Shown one piece after another: positions 45,931 through 59,908 of a DNA stretch of 64,000 nt. Position 1 is the stretch's first letter. Each line of letters begins with the position of its first letter. The stretch comes from Agelaius tricolor (Eukaryota; Chordata; Aves; Passeriformes; Icteridae). The notes beneath the pieces were generated by a model. The model saw only the letters and a program-made list of their open reading frames with translations. It did no database searches and had not been told where the DNA came from. The stretch is taken from NCBI GenBank assembly GCA_023055355.1, contig JALJCS010000001.1, forward strand, positions 52,147,381-52,211,380, given 5' to 3'. The position numbers were made by a program, and so were the translations under genes.

Positions 45931-48900
45931 ACAAATTCAGTGCCAGATCAGGTGAGAGCTGAATATTAATTGTTTCAAAGTACCAAAAGAACCTAATATT
46001 TTCCTTTTCTCAACTCAGAAGCAGGTCCAATATCATAACTGCTTTAAAAACTCACTTTTTTCTGTTCAGACCATTCAATTTCCTGACCAGTAATTTCACC
46101 TATGAGCCCTGACGTGGACAGCAATCTTAATGGATGTTCAAATGGAAGCAAAGGATGTTTTTGCTCTCCATGCAGAATTACACTTTGCACAAGACAACAG
46201 ACAACAGAATGTTTAAGTATCTTGTTATATGTGTAATAAGTCAAGCAAATGTTCACCACTGACTGTTTCTAGGCTATGTATGCCCCTGTTTTGTCTGATA
46301 TGTTACAAAGTGACAGAACAATTATTGCTTAGAGTAGCCCTGGGACACCTAATGTGCCAGAGCTAATGACAAAAACACATGATTGAGAGTTGTAGGAATA
46401 CTTACTCCATGTTATTAGCTTAGGTTATGGTCCAGAGGAAAGGCTTCAGAAGAATTTAGGGTTTGTATGAGATGATCTTTTAAAAGCAGTGGCTTTTCAT
46501 ACATATGGAGAGTATTCCCAGTTTCCTAATACTTTGTCTTTTATTTAACACAAAAGCATGACTTTCACACAGTTCTAGGGTACCCTACAAATGCTCCAGG
46601 CTCAATGGTTTCAATACTTCTCTTGTGTATGGATGATCATTTTAGTTATAAATAATGTCCATATCATCTTGATCACTGTCTTGATCTTTTCACATTTTGC
46701 AAGACCGTATTGTGAATGGATTTTCCCTTCCTCAACCCTTAGAAAAGACTTAGTGATCTCTGTTGGTATTTTTCTGGTGAAGAAAATGGAACTGAACATT
46801 GGGGTTAGCATAGTAAGAGCTTATATCACATTCTTTTAGTACAAGGGAACATTTTCTTTAACTTCAGGAAGCTTTCTAAGCTTTAACTGCTCACGGTATT
46901 TATACAAATCTCCACTGACTGCAAAGTTCAAGTAGCCTACGCCCAACCCCTGGTTTCAAAGGCTGCTGAAATTTAGGATAATGTGCCTCAGTCCCACATC
47001 TCCTCTCCTTGTTCACAAGACCACCCCTCTTACTTCAAACAGTACATAGCTTCTTTCAGCAGATATTGCTGCTAGTTAGTGACATGGCTGATCACCTTGG
47101 GGTTTTTTGTACAATGGAGTTAAACTGAATTTGCTTTCTATCTACAACAAAAATAAAGTAACCTCCATAGAGGTGTGGTTCTCCTTCCCACTGTGCATTG
47201 GACAAGTGGATATGCAGGGCCTCCTACTCCTGCCTTCTCTCCTTCCTCTGGTATTCCTGGAGACAAGTGGTCTGCAGCTCAAATCAAAGTTGCAGCTGCA
47301 GCCTGACTTGGGAAGATCTTCCTGCATCTCAGGCAGAAAATACTACTAAGAGTTAAAGCTTGAGTAGAAAAGGTAAGGTAATTCAGCATAAGATGGGCAG
47401 ATGAGAAGTTAGAATTTTCCAAGAAAACAGACTTTCAGTTTTGCAAATTTGAAGCTGATATAAAATCATCAGATCCTTTCAATTTGTATAGATATATAGG
47501 TATCAGTAATGATGGAAGTTTTTGGGGATTTTACACTCATATTTGCCAAATTGTTCATAACTACACTCCCTTTAACTTCTCTGACATTGCAATATTTCGT
47601 TACCAGCTGAACTTGGGCAAGGCTAAGTGAACCACTGCAGAAAACTGAATAATTGTTTTTAAGCTTTTTGAGCTCACATAAAACAACGTTGGAGTTCTGA
47701 ATATTAATTCTTATTCTGAAAGTTGAGGTTTTTTTTGAAAATTAGTAAAGTGGCAGAAAAAGCTCCCATATTGAGTTTTTTTTCCCCCAGCTTTTTGTTG
47801 TTCAATCAAAATTAAATGCACAATAGTTATTGAAATTGAAGCTTATTATGTTATTTTATGGTAAATAATTTCTTGTATTCAGAAAAAAAAATATACATAT
47901 ACCACATTTTAATATATTTGCACTGTTTTTAGTACTAATAAAAATTATATTCACACATTTCTAATTGTAGTGTACCTAAAAGAAATGTAATCTGCCCTTT
48001 TCTTCTCCACTCTACCTATTTAAAAAAGGAAATTTTGACTTCAAACTCTTTTCTGTAACTCAATGTGAGTATGTAGGGAATTAATTAATGAAAGCACCAT
48101 TTTCATTTTATGCATGAAAATAATCTAACATTTGCCTTTGTGCTCTACTTCAATTCAGAGCCCTAGTTTTCTTTTTGATAGTTATGAAGCATGAATGTTA
48201 TCACAATGATTTTTAGTACTATTCATTACTGGGTTTAGGTCCTGCTATCCTTATTTACACCCTAGCTTTTCTACAATTTTTTAGACTATGTGATTATACA
48301 TCTGTAGAGAAAGAGACATGGGTGGAGAAGAAAAACATCATTCCTTCATCAATCCACTTGCATGCAGCCCCTGCAGCTGCTGTTGGAAACAGACATTTAT
48401 TCCACGAAAATGTGGACTTTTCAATCGTGGTACTACTCTAAAAACAGGCTTACTTGTCTGCTCTGCAGATCATAAGTTTAGAGGCCTCTTTAATTTTGAA
48501 AGCAGAAGAGATTTTGACCAAAACCTCTCAGTAAGGAAGGTCAATATTTTGAGCGGAAAATGAGATGAAACACTTTTGTTTTATTGCTGGTAAAATGAGC
48601 TCACATAACTCTCTTCTTGGCAATGCCTGTAAAAGGAAGGATACTGAATTGTCAGTGAGTTGTGACTTGTTCTGTGGCTTTGTAAACAACAGAGATTAGA
48701 AACTCATGAATACAGTACTAAGGAAAAACAGAAAACCAATTTGTAGTCAGGCACTTAAATTACCATAAGTTTTGTGGGTGGTCCTTTACAGACTTAAGGT
48801 TTTTTGGTACATACCAACATATATCTTTGCCTCTCTTTTTTATGCATGTTTATACATATGTAAACATACAGATGAGCATACATACATCTGCAGTAATCAG

Positions 48901-51900
48901 TGAGCTGACCTAAAAAAACGGTATAAATAGTAACAGCACTTTGCTAGACACGGACTACTGAAACTTTTATAGTCCCATTTTGACCACACAGTGAAGAATG
49001 TTGAGAGACTGCATGAGAACTTAAGAAATGTTATTTATAATAACCACAACACAAGTTCATATATGACATTACAATGCATTGTGGGTTTCTAAATAGTTGG
49101 TGGGCATTTTCAAGAAAAAAATGAATGAGCAGAAAATACTGACTAAATGAAGTTGTACTTTGATTTCAAATCTTGGTTTACACTTAGGATATACTTTAAT
49201 AGTCTAAACTTGTCATGCAGCCATGGAAGTGCTAAAAGCTTTCAAAAATAAACATATCCAGATGACGGGAGCCACTTTATCCTCAGGGTAATGGATCTCT
49301 GTATTAAATACAGTAACATATGTATAGTAAAACATATGGAATATGATATTTGCAAAATCATTTACAGAGCACTGTGTACAGGTGTGCAAGGAAGATATAA
49401 ATACCTCAGTCATGATAGATAAACTGTTACAGAATCAGGGCCACAGTTATTGCCTCTGCTGTGGGTCTGTAACTGTAAACACACTGGGGAAGGAGGATAT
49501 TCGCATCAGAACTAATTGTAAGCTTGCCAAAATTGTTCTTTGGGAATTCAGATTTAATTGCTTTCTTGAACTCTTGTATAAGGAGTTGTTCTCACCTTGT
49601 TCCCTGTGTATTGCTGCTGTTAACTATTAATGGTAGTCCTGCACCTAGAGTGTGGGGACAGTATCAGTTCACTTGACTTTGGGCATCCTTTGCTCCTACT
49701 GCAAGCACCATTTCTTTGGATACAGATTCTTGGCTTGTTGCTGGATATGTGCTCATTTCTTACCCACACAAGGTCCTCCAAAAAGAATTCTGAGAGATTA
49801 TAATTGTTCACTCTTTGCATTGCTATGACCTCGCCATCTTTATGTTTGAACTGATGTTCTCCTGTGTAAAGTGGCTATATAAAAATAGCACTGCCTAATT
49901 CAGCTGTGCTCCCTCTAGGTATTTGGAGCTGCTGACCAATATAAAGGTATTTTTAGTGTTACTCCTTTTAACTCTGCAGAATGAGCATAGGAGTGTCTGT
50001 GATCTGAGAGAATGTATCTATTCCATAGATGCACTGAAAATGTTTCAGATGTTTTTCAGTTAAGTAATTTCCATCCCAACTAAAACAAAAATAAAAAAGT
50101 CTTTGGTCAAGAATGTATGATGGAACTAAAGGCCAATGTAATATACTGTACCAGTGTTAAAATTGCACTTAGCATCTCTTTCTCCCCACTGCATGATTAC
50201 TTACAGCTTGATGACTCAAATAATTTTTTATTACTTTTGGGTTTATTATTGGGTATATTATTCTTTGGGGTGAGATCCTTGTTTCTACTGTCTGCAAACC
50301 AAAAGACCCACAAAGGAGCCTTCCAAATCTGCCAGTAATCCTGGCTGAATTACAAATGAGAGCCTTTGTCAGTCTTTTGGGCACCCTCTATTTGGAAAGC
50401 ATTCCCCTCTGAGCAGCTGGACACTCTCCATTTGGCATATCCATTTTGCAGTAATAATTGTACTTTAGGATATTTGGTTATGTCATCAAAGCAAATTCTA
50501 TCTTTATTTCACTGAAGAATCTGACCCAGAGATGCTACACTTTGATACAGCCATCATCATGTCCGCCAGATAATATTAAATAATGTCTGGAGAGAAGCAA
50601 CCTGCTAAGAGAAGTAAATTGCAATGATCTGACTTGCTCAAATGAAGGGAAACTTCAGAAGTAGTTGATGGTTAATTCAAAGTTTTCAGTTGCAAAATCC
50701 ACATTTGTTCAGATCATCTTAACTCACTGACCTTGGCAGTACCATAAGGATATATTTTTCTGTGAGCTATTTTTGAATAACCACTCTAGTGAATTGAGGA
50801 CATGATTTTTAATAGTGGACTTACTGCTATACTTGTCATTTCTCTTTTTTCAAAGGAGTCTTTTAAAAAAACCAACCACAGATATTGTGGAAAATAATAT
50901 AGGTAAGATTCAGGACACTCTGTTTTTCTGTCCTTGCTTTGAGAGTAAACAAAATACATTTAAATTTTTCCTCATATACTGGATCTCTATGGTCATGGAG
51001 GTGCAGGAATGTCAAGTTATCAAATATGGTGGAAGACTGTGAACAAGCTCAGCTGGCAATTTTCTGTACATTTGAGACTCCATTTTCTCTACAATATCTA
51101 TCGCATAATTAAAGGCTTTTTCTGTTTTTTTTGAAAATAATGAAAAAATATTTTCTTCCCCAAAGATCTGGATGAGGATCTATGTCTTCTGAATTGTAGG
51201 TGGATGGTTCACAGAACAAGCTCCCAAGGCATATACTGGAAACCTTGTTGCACTGGAAGCCTTAAAAGTGCCTACATATTTCTAGGCATGTGCAGGATGT
51301 GTGCCAAGCAAATCTACTGCAAAGGCAATGATTAGACACATATTTACAGATTGGTGTGAATTTTTAATTAATATCTTAGCACTTCCGTCAGATGTTTTGT
51401 AGGATCCTCTCTGGAAATTCTTACTATTCAAGAACAGTGTGTACCTTGAGATTTAAAGAGAAAGTGCACAAAAAGTCATACATTTGACATTGCCTTGCAC
51501 CCTGATATTGCTGAAAATAACTGGAGTTTTGACAATCACAACTGATAATACAGTAGAGCAGAAAAAATTATATATAGTATAAAAAGAAAGAAAACTAGAG
51601 GTGCTAGAATAAATAGAATCAAGCTTTGAGGTAAGATGAAGAGTGAAAAAAATGTGAAAGAGATAAATTTAGAAACCTGACAGGCCATCAACACAAGAGT
51701 ATGGGAAGGAAGAGTGAAAAATGACACTTCGAAGATATGACCGCAACAGCCATAATAAAATGCACAAATGGGCATTCTTCCCATACAGTCTTCCCCTTTC
51801 TATATTTTAGCTCTATATGTCAAGACCATGCAATTATTGCAGTTAAAACCCCCCCAAAAAAAAACCAAAGAAGAAAGGCTAGTTAAACTAAAGCCTACTC

Positions 51901-52933
51901 AAGAATATGATATATCGCTCTCAAATGGAGAATTACACTGTGTAGCAATTTCATCTGAGTGAGTGAGAATCAAAAGGGAAAAAATGAAACGAGAAAGAAA
52001 TGAAGCTAAGTAATTGGAGGAAAAAGAGATGTCATGAATTGGAAATGAGTTTTGCTTTGAGGTGCTGACTCAGATGCATAGCTCTCTATAAAAGCTACAA
52101 TGAGAATAAAAATAGAGCAGAATTTTAGTTATGAATAATAATAAAAGAGACTTTTATTTGCTTCATGTGCTTCAGAAATATCCAATTCTTCTGCTTATGA
52201 ATAAGAAAATAGAAAAGCTGTGCTATCCTTCTTTCAGACTTTGAGCTTAGCCTCAAATCTGAAACCTGTAAATAGAAAATAAAACATATAATACCAAACG
52301 TGCTTATTTCATCTTTATTTACAACCATTCAGATGGACGACAAAAGAAAGGAAATTTAGGTGGAAAAAGGGAGATCACCTATATGCATTTTTTACAGAAA
52401 TGATCAAATAGATAAGTACCAGACCCTGTCTTCAGGCTTCATTTAATAAATTTCTTGAAGAAGCAGTTCACATGGATGGTAAAGAAAATAATAAAATGTA
52501 ATGTTAAGGGAAACAGTTGGGCATGAATACTTAATACTTTTTGCTATGGTCTTCACCATATCAGGATTTTGCTTTTAAATCTGAACTACATTTTCAGACT
52601 TTTGGTTCTTTGTTTCTCTTTTTCAAATCTTCTCTTCTGAAAGTTCATTATTACTCCTTCACTGTGTGATATTGTGTCTCCAGCTTTTTTTTCCATTATT
52701 GTTCAAAATTCCTTTTAGTATTTTTCATCTACCATGTCATATCTCTGCCACTTTTACACTCCTAATCACAGGACAGATTGCACAAAGGATGTCAGGACAA
52801 TTCATCTGCACACAGATGTATTAGCAGGGCTCACAGCTGATAGCACACATGGATTGTTAATGCAGAAAGTTATAAAATCAGGGCAGGGGGCTAGAGATGG
52901 AGGGAGTGAGGGAAAAAGAAGCAAAAAGAAGTG
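45931..52933. other. AT-rich non-coding sequence, no gene seen
   Basis: Seven kilobases with open frames of at most about 95 codons and no recognised protein or repeat family. Short homopolymer runs occur (A near 47882-47890, C then A at 51848-51864). Ancient, highly diverged repeats could be hidden here. Confidence 0.5.
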
Positions 52934-53041
52934 GGGAAGGAAGGAAGGAAGGAAGGAAGGAAGGAAGGAAGGAAGGAAGGAAGGAAGGAAGGAAGGAAGG
53001 AAGGAAGGAAGGAAGGAAAGGAAGGAAGGAAGGAAGGAAGG
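52934..53041 (+). repeat. (GGAA)n microsatellite, about 108 bp
   Basis: A pure tetranucleotide GGAA repeat with one interruption (an extra A near 53019). It keeps frames open on both strands, giving Gly-Arg-Lys-Glu or Phe-Leu-Pro-Ser repeats in translation that are artefacts. GGAA is also the ETS-factor core, and long GGAA tracts can act as neo-enhancers in some settings, but nothing here shows that. Confidence 0.97.
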
Positions 53042-54739
53042 CTGGCTTTCTAGTATCCAATCAGAAAGAGCAGCAATGAGGTCCCGTGGCACAGCGGAGA
53101 TGAACGGTCTCATCTGAGGGTCCTCTTCTAACAAAGCAGGTGATGACGGCTAGGCAAGCAGGGCACCTATGGACCTGTGCAACAGTGCCCTGACACTCTT
53201 GTAAAAAAAATCTACACCACTTCTTGTCAGGGGCTTTGGTCTTCCTCAGAACTGCTTAGCCAGAGTGAATTGCTTCAAAAGAGGTAATTTTTCTTTCCTG
53301 TGGTTACCAGGAAATCTTGACTTCAAGAGGCAGCAAAGCTCTGTAACAGCTTCATCTTACAGATGAAGACCGCTAATGTCTGGTGGAGTGGAATATCTTC
53401 CAGGTATTGTTGTATTTCCTTATTTTCTGATGCTTTTAGTTTCAAAGTTGCATTTTTTCCCCATCAGCTCCCATTACATATTTTTCTGGTCACAGAGATT
53501 ACAGAATGAGGTCCACCGTAGCAACACATCCCTCCTGCACTAGGTGCAGCACCATGCACAAATGCAGACAATTTCCTTGACTTGCATAGAATTATAATAT
53601 ATTATAATTTTAATTTGACATTAGTCAAACTGTCAAAAAATACACATCTTGGGAGTTTACTTAAAACTGTGTTCTTCAAACACTGCTTCAGACCTTCTCT
53701 ACAGATCATTTCAGAATAATCTCTTCCTTTGAAACAGTCCGTGTTAGATGTGATTATGAGGATTTATTCTTCCTGACATTATTTAAAATATCATATAATA
53801 GGGATGGGGAGGGCATGAGGGAGGGATAAAAAAGAAAAAAAGAAAAGTAGAGTACTAATTGTTTAGACTGAGAAACATTTTAGTGTTATCAAGTATTTTC
53901 ATGCTATCTAATAAGTGGAAATAACTTTTTCTTTGGCTGATGCCTTTTCAGTATATATGTTTTATTAAAGATATCCAGTATACCTGGATATTACAATGTC
54001 AACAAACCAGTCCCTCAGTGAGAAACACAGCTCAGAGACAAATTTTTATTGTCCCAAATAAGAGTGACAGAGCATTCTGGAATGTGAAGACAGCTTATAA
54101 GCATTTCCCATGAAATCTAGTTATACAAAGCTTCCTTTCCCCAAAACATGAGATGCTGGAACCCTTCAAAGTTGCAGTTCTATTTCTGGCTGACTCAGAG
54201 CAGGGATTTGAATTAATTTTTCTTGCCCAGAAGAACACCTGAAAAAGCAGACCATGAAGTCATTTTTATGCTATCCTCTTGTCCCATGAATATTTAAATA
54301 GGCTGTGCAGAATATCATGGCTCTGACAGAAAAGGCTGAGGAGAGCTACCTCTACCAAAATATTTTAGACTGCTTTATGTGCTGTGAATGGTTAGATTCC
54401 TACATCAAGAAAGGTCTTGACCTTGTGCATTTGATAACTTTATATGAATCCCCTGAGCACCAGGTTATTAGACAAAATGAAAAATTAGGTTACATTTTTC
54501 TTATCTAAAATGTTGCTTCTCTTGCCTTCTAGTTTGAATATGCCAAAATAAAATATTCTGTTTCAGACGGAACAAAATATTTTGCATGAACCCCAAGGGA
54601 CTAGGTTTTCTTTTCAGCAAAAAGGAAAAAGTATTATACACACCACAATGAAAAAAATGACCCAAAATGAAATATTTATATTTCAATCCAGCTTTCACAT
54701 AAAAGCGCACTTTTCTTGAATGGCTCTAATACCTAGGTC
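53042..54739. other. Non-coding sequence, no gene seen
   Basis: No recognised gene or repeat. The short frame at 54305-54508 is unrecognised. Confidence 0.5.
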
Positions 54740-54940
54740 TGATTTGAAGAGCTGCTGAATATCTCCTCTCTAATTGACTTTAACCCAGGTGCCTCGCTAA
54801 AAGCTGAAACACTCTGTAGCTCTGAGAGTCACCTCTGGAACATTAAAAAGCTGGAGGCACAAATGTCAGCAAGTTTAAGTAAACAAAGAGTTATGCTGAT
54901 TTATATTAAAAGAAGCTCAGCATAGTGCTTGTTGCCAGGC
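54740..54940. promoter_or_regulatory. Candidate conserved non-coding element
   Basis: Complex unique-looking sequence with CAGGTG E-box (54787-54792), CTAATTGA homeodomain-type core (54770-54777) and AACAAAG SOX-like core (54882-54888). Role inferred from motif mix only. Confidence 0.15.
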
Positions 54941-57900
54941 TCAAGAAAGTATTCCAAGGTTTTGTAACTTCTTGTTTTAATTTTATACATGAAATGAAGA
55001 AGGTTAATAATTCCCAAGTGAATCCATGGCTGGTACCATAGAGTAAAAGTAAAAAAGAAAAAGACACTGTGGCTTTTGCATTTCTAAGATAATGACTCAA
55101 TATTAATTCCACAGGTATCTGACATAGATGCTTTGCACAGAAAAAAATGTGCTGTAGCTATAACAGAGGAATTTGAGTGTTAAAAAAGATATATCTGTAA
55201 GATAAATTATACCTTCAGTTATTATAACAAAGTCAAAGTTTGATCCTATTGCTTTTATTCTATAATAGCACAGAAACAGAAAATAAATTATTTTGAGTGT
55301 GTCAGTGAAGTTTATTGCATATTGCTATGTCTGCTTAAGGGGACAAAAGTATCTACCCAAGCATAATCTACTGGACACCCTAAATTCACAGCATTGTATA
55401 GATGGCACTGAAGAATATGTTAAAAATTAGTAACTAATTGTGGATAAATTAATGTAATGGCAAAATTAATAATACTGACACAGGAGGAGATTGAAAAGAT
55501 GATAAGGGAGCAGGCATAACTGCTGGGCATGATTTTAAAATTTATTCCCTATGAAGCAGATCTCTCAGCTTTTATGCAGGCTTATATACTTTACTGATAG
55601 GACATGCACATCTCTCCATGTGATAATTTGGTTACCCATTGTATAAAGAGTATCTACTTACATTTAAATATGAAGAAGAGACTGAAGAGAGAATAATGCT
55701 CAGGATCTAGTCCTTAAAGTACTAATCTGTTTATCTAGTGAAATTTGCTCATCTGTGGAGAGCACTGGGAGGTGCAGATACTGCTGAGAAGGATTTTGGG
55801 ATTCAGGAACACAAGAGAATTGATGCTAATGAAGAAGACAGTTTGAATCCCTGGCTGCTGCATAAAAGCAAAGAACAACTGCTTAAATGTCCCAGGTTAA
55901 AGCCTTGTTTTGTAAACTGTGTTGGACAAATATGAGACAGACTCTGCATGTTACACGATGTTAGCATCTCCAGAAAAAGAAGTCTGAATAATTGAATCTA
56001 AAAGATCAGAAGAGAAGTACTTTAAAGCACTCATGACTTTGTGGATGACTTTGAAATGCAATCTGTTCGGACATAAAGTTGCATAAATAATTCTAATCAA
56101 ATAGAGCCTGTGTATTTCTTCCTTGATTTTTCTTAATTAACAAAGGAAAATTGAATGTGGATTTTTAAAAAACCCAGACTGTCTCAGCTCTTTCCTTTAT
56201 CCTAAAAAGGCAATCAAGATAGATGGAGAAAGTGAAGATGCCCTCAGCTTCTTTGCTTTCCCAATAGTATTTCCTTCGTTGTACCTTATTTGGTTCCAAA
56301 AGTTTGAATATGGACATTTTTTTTCTGGTGTCCTGTGCTATAGTTTTGATTCATTCTGCCCTGCTACTTATATTGTTATTATTATTATTTCTATTTTTTC
56401 CCTTCCTCTTACCTTTTTTACTCCAAAAATATTTATTGACTTTCCTGAACACAAGAGCTATTTGGTTGCTAGCTGCTGTTTTCAATAGTGGTACCAGATA
56501 ATTTTGTGAGAATGTCTCTCTGGCAGCGTAGCATTACAGATGAGAGGTATTACCTGAGGCATTACTGGTCCTCAGACTCTATTGCTGTGAAACATGCTAA
56601 GAAAACATGGCCTGAATCCTGAGACAATCATTTGGCATTTTGGGTGGAGAGGCCACTGGGAAGACTACATAGCTGCACTCTATTGCTTCTAAGCTAGGAA
56701 CAAAATACTTAGTTCCTGTCAGATCTCCCCTGAGGTGCTCATTACCATGCAAAGGAAAGGATGAAAATGATGTGCAGTTATTCTAGGAAAATAAAATGTT
56801 ATGTTCTTGATTGCAATATATTAGACCTAGTTTGAAAAAGACCCCAAGCTAATCTTAAAATAAACCCCACAATCTTGGATAGAATTCCTGTGGGTGAATG
56901 TCTTATATAAGCTGTGTCCCCTCATCTTTTTCAAGTGTAGGTAACCCTTAGTGGGTTAATTTAAATTCTATTTCTTTGTCAATAATTAATATATTTTTCC
57001 CTATCTCTTATGCCTTCTGTTCTCCACATATGTACAACTGAAGCATCATTTTACCTGGGGAGTCTTCTAACAGTTCATCTGCTTTTATTAAAGCTGCACC
57101 CTCTTGGGGTTTTCTTTCTTCTGGACCAAGGTGCAAATGGAATATCTCCTGGTTTCCCTCATGTTTCTCATCACACCTTTTATTGCCATCTGTCTCTCTT
57201 TCCCTCTCCCCCTCTTATTTTAGAAACTTCATTTTAGTTTTTTGTCCAAGACTGATTGTCATAATTCTTCCTTTCTCCCTTCTCTTCAAGTAGCTGGATT
57301 ACAGGAAGGAAGGAAGGAAATAAATCAAATTTATCTCTGGACTTTACAGTCCTGTGACAGTTTTTACTTATCACATTTTTTACTAGATCCATATTGCTTA
57401 ATACCACAATATTTCCAAGACTCTCTAAGAAGAAATCAATACCCTATTCTTTAGGAGTATTCATTTTACAGGTATGTTCCCATATTGTGGAAATTCTGCA
57501 TTTCTGTATACTTCTCAAGGCTAACTCTAAAACTGTAGAACTTGGAAATGTCTTTCAAAAATTTGACAAGACTTAGAAATCAATTTTTGTGATCTGGGTT
57601 CAGAGGCCAGATACATCTTGATTATATATAAGAATGCTAGGCCAAGTTATATAACACCTTGACAACTTTTTTTTTTACTCCCCATGTAATTTCTTCTGCA
57701 GCCCAGGTTTATTCAACATACAGAGAATTACAGCATCCTCAGCTGGGGGTTGCTGAGAATGTTAGGGCATAACCAGATAAACCACATTCAATTTATTCAT
57801 AACAAAGATGACACTGTTACTGCTCTGTGCGCTTTTTCTAGAATTCCTAACTTTATTTGCACTTTTGGAGATCTATGTAAAATGGTTGTTTTAGTCCAGT

Positions 57901-59339
57901 GTTTCTCTCCCATACCCACTAGCCTTTCCCCTTCTCTTTTATGGTCTCTAAAATAACCTGCTTTCTAACAATAAAATCACTGCACTGGTTTGTAGGACAT
58001 GACTTGTCAGCTGCCAACCAGGAATAACACTATTTTTGAGTATGTTGCTATTGCAGTATTGTTTATTTTGGACTTATGGCTATTTCTTCACTGAAAACTT
58101 CAAAAGTTCAGCTTTGTCTTGGTGACAAACAGGGAAATTTTTGAAATCTCAGTCTGGAAAAGGTTTTCTGGCCCATTTCTATTTTTACATAATATTTCTT
58201 CCACTCTTAAGGTTTTGGAGTCAACTGATTTGAGATCAAAAGCTGAAATAACCCACTGACACAGCTACCTCTTCTGCTAAACTTACCAGATGTGAATCTG
58301 AAATGAGTACACAAAGACCCAAATTAAGCTCTGGACCCTAAATATCAGAAAGCAAAAAATCCTGTTGACAAATCTATATTATCCACTTGTCACCTTGTCT
58401 TTGTCAGAGGTCAGGTGATTAATCATGTAAAATCCAGGAGCCCGCCAAAACATAAGGAAAAGCCCCAAATTGTCATAATAGTGGCTGAAAAAATTTTACT
58501 TGAACAGCTAAAACAAGAAAAGTGAGGACAAAACTGCATACATGTCAATGCATTTGGTATGAAAATATATGTGTAACAAAATCATTATGTTTGTATGTCG
58601 ATTACAAAGGTACAGAAAGAAATAAATGACCTCTATTTTCTGTAGAATGTATATACGTAATAGTGAGAGTAAAATTCAAAGAAGCACTTAACAAGGACAT
58701 TTCTCTTTAGGTTGGGAACTTTACCTATTTTACAGAAGTTCAGCTGCGAAGTTTAAAAAAATTTAGACATCTTTATGTGGGAACTCGTGCTTCAGCTTAA
58801 CCCATGTATGATTATGATTCTAACATTTTGTCATCATCTGAATATCTGAATAAGGGGAAAGCATATTGCCTACTTGAAGCATTTGCTCTAATCTTTTGCC
58901 CTTGAAAGTCCCTGACTCCTCTAATTTCTGCTTAAGCTAACTAAAGCTAATATATCAAAGATGCTTATGATAGTGACTCATAGAGCAAGCTGCTGCTCAT
59001 ATTCATTACTTATCCTATCTCTAATAGCTATTTTCTGTTATAGTGAGTACTGTACCTGGGCATATGGGGACTGCTGACCAAGAAAAACAAATATAGTCAT
59101 CCGTACAAAATGCGTATCTGGACTGCTGAGGTATGAATTCACTGCAGAATTAATTTTCCCATAATTTCAGAAAAGAAAATCAGTCCTTTCACCTGATTGT
59201 GAGAAATGGAGGGTCATATGGAAATTAGCAGTAGAAAAGTGGAACCTGTCTAGGTTCTGCATAAGTTCTTCACATTTGTACTAAAAGAACATGGAGAAGA
59301 GTGAATACCTTCACTCACTGTTCTTTACAAGTAAAACTT
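54941..59339. other. AT-rich non-coding sequence, no gene seen
   Basis: Frames of up to about 75 codons, none recognised. A small (GGAA)3 lies near 57304-57318. No transposable element recognised. Confidence 0.5.
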
Positions 59340-59575
59340 GCCTTCAACAGTTTCAGCCCATTGAGACCGGTGGAGAATCCTGTTGCAAGGAAGATTTACC
59401 CTCAGTGAAGGAAGATCATGTCAGGAAACACTTAAACAAACTGAGCACATGAGTCCACAGGACCTAATAGAATGCACTCATGAGACCTGAGGGAGCTGGC
59501 CACTGTCATTGCAAGATTATATCAACTATCAACTCTCTTTGAAAGTTCAGACTAGCTGCACGCTGGTCAGCATCA

Positions 59576-59715
59576 GCTGAGACTAGCTCAGCTGGTCAGA
59601 GTGTGATGCTGATAACATCAAGGCTGTGGATTCAATCCTTATGTGAGCCAGTCATTTTGGAGCTGAACTTGATCCTTGTGGATCCCTTCCAACTCAAGAC
59701 TATTTTCTCTGTGAT
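59576..59715 (+). mobile_element. tRNA-Ile-derived SINE (TguSINE1-like) inside CR1
   Basis: The head is tRNA-Ile-like: A-box region TAGCTCAGCTGG (59584-59595), 'tgatgctgataacatcaagg' (anticodon arm with GAT retained as 'tgataac'), B-box-like GGATTCAATCC (59628-59638) and 'atgtgagcca' as acceptor end. The tail is CR1-like: 'gaacttgatccttgtgg', 'atcccttccaactca', ending TCTGTGAT at 59715. Both promoter boxes have substitutions (B box consensus GGTTCGANTCC), so transcription is doubtful. It interrupts the host CR1 between 'gaaagttcag' and 'ttagtccctgg', where some CR1 sequence is also missing. Unlike the copy at 14171, the A-box arm is kept. Family name from recall. Confidence 0.85.
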
Positions 59716-59840
59716 CTTAGTCCCTGGGAAGGTTAGAGTGGAAATCTTCCTGGAAGCCATTTCCAAACTTATAAAAAGGAGATTGGGATTAGTCAGCATG
59801 AATTTACACAGTTATATGCTTAACCAGTCCAACAGCTTTC

Positions 59841-59908
59841 TATTATATAGTGATTATATAGTGACTATTATATAGTTCTATTATATACTGAATTATAAAT
59901 TATATAGC
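59841..59908. repeat. AT-rich tract of TATATAG units within CR1
   Basis: Repeated TTATATAG(T) units (tattatatagtgattatatagtgac and so on) sit where CR1 consensus would read 'agccttctatgatg..'. This suggests that a local TATATAG expansion replaced or grew inside the element after insertion. Confidence 0.8.

Noticed and set aside
52734..53134. Open frames of 127 (plus) and 110 (minus) codons with Lys-Glu-Gly-Arg or Phe-Leu-Pro-Ser repeats
   Set aside because: They are translations of the (GGAA)n microsatellite, which contains no stop in any frame.
59576..59715. A functional tRNA-Ile gene
   Set aside because: B box and arms carry substitutions and a CR1-like tail follows directly, so it is a SINE.
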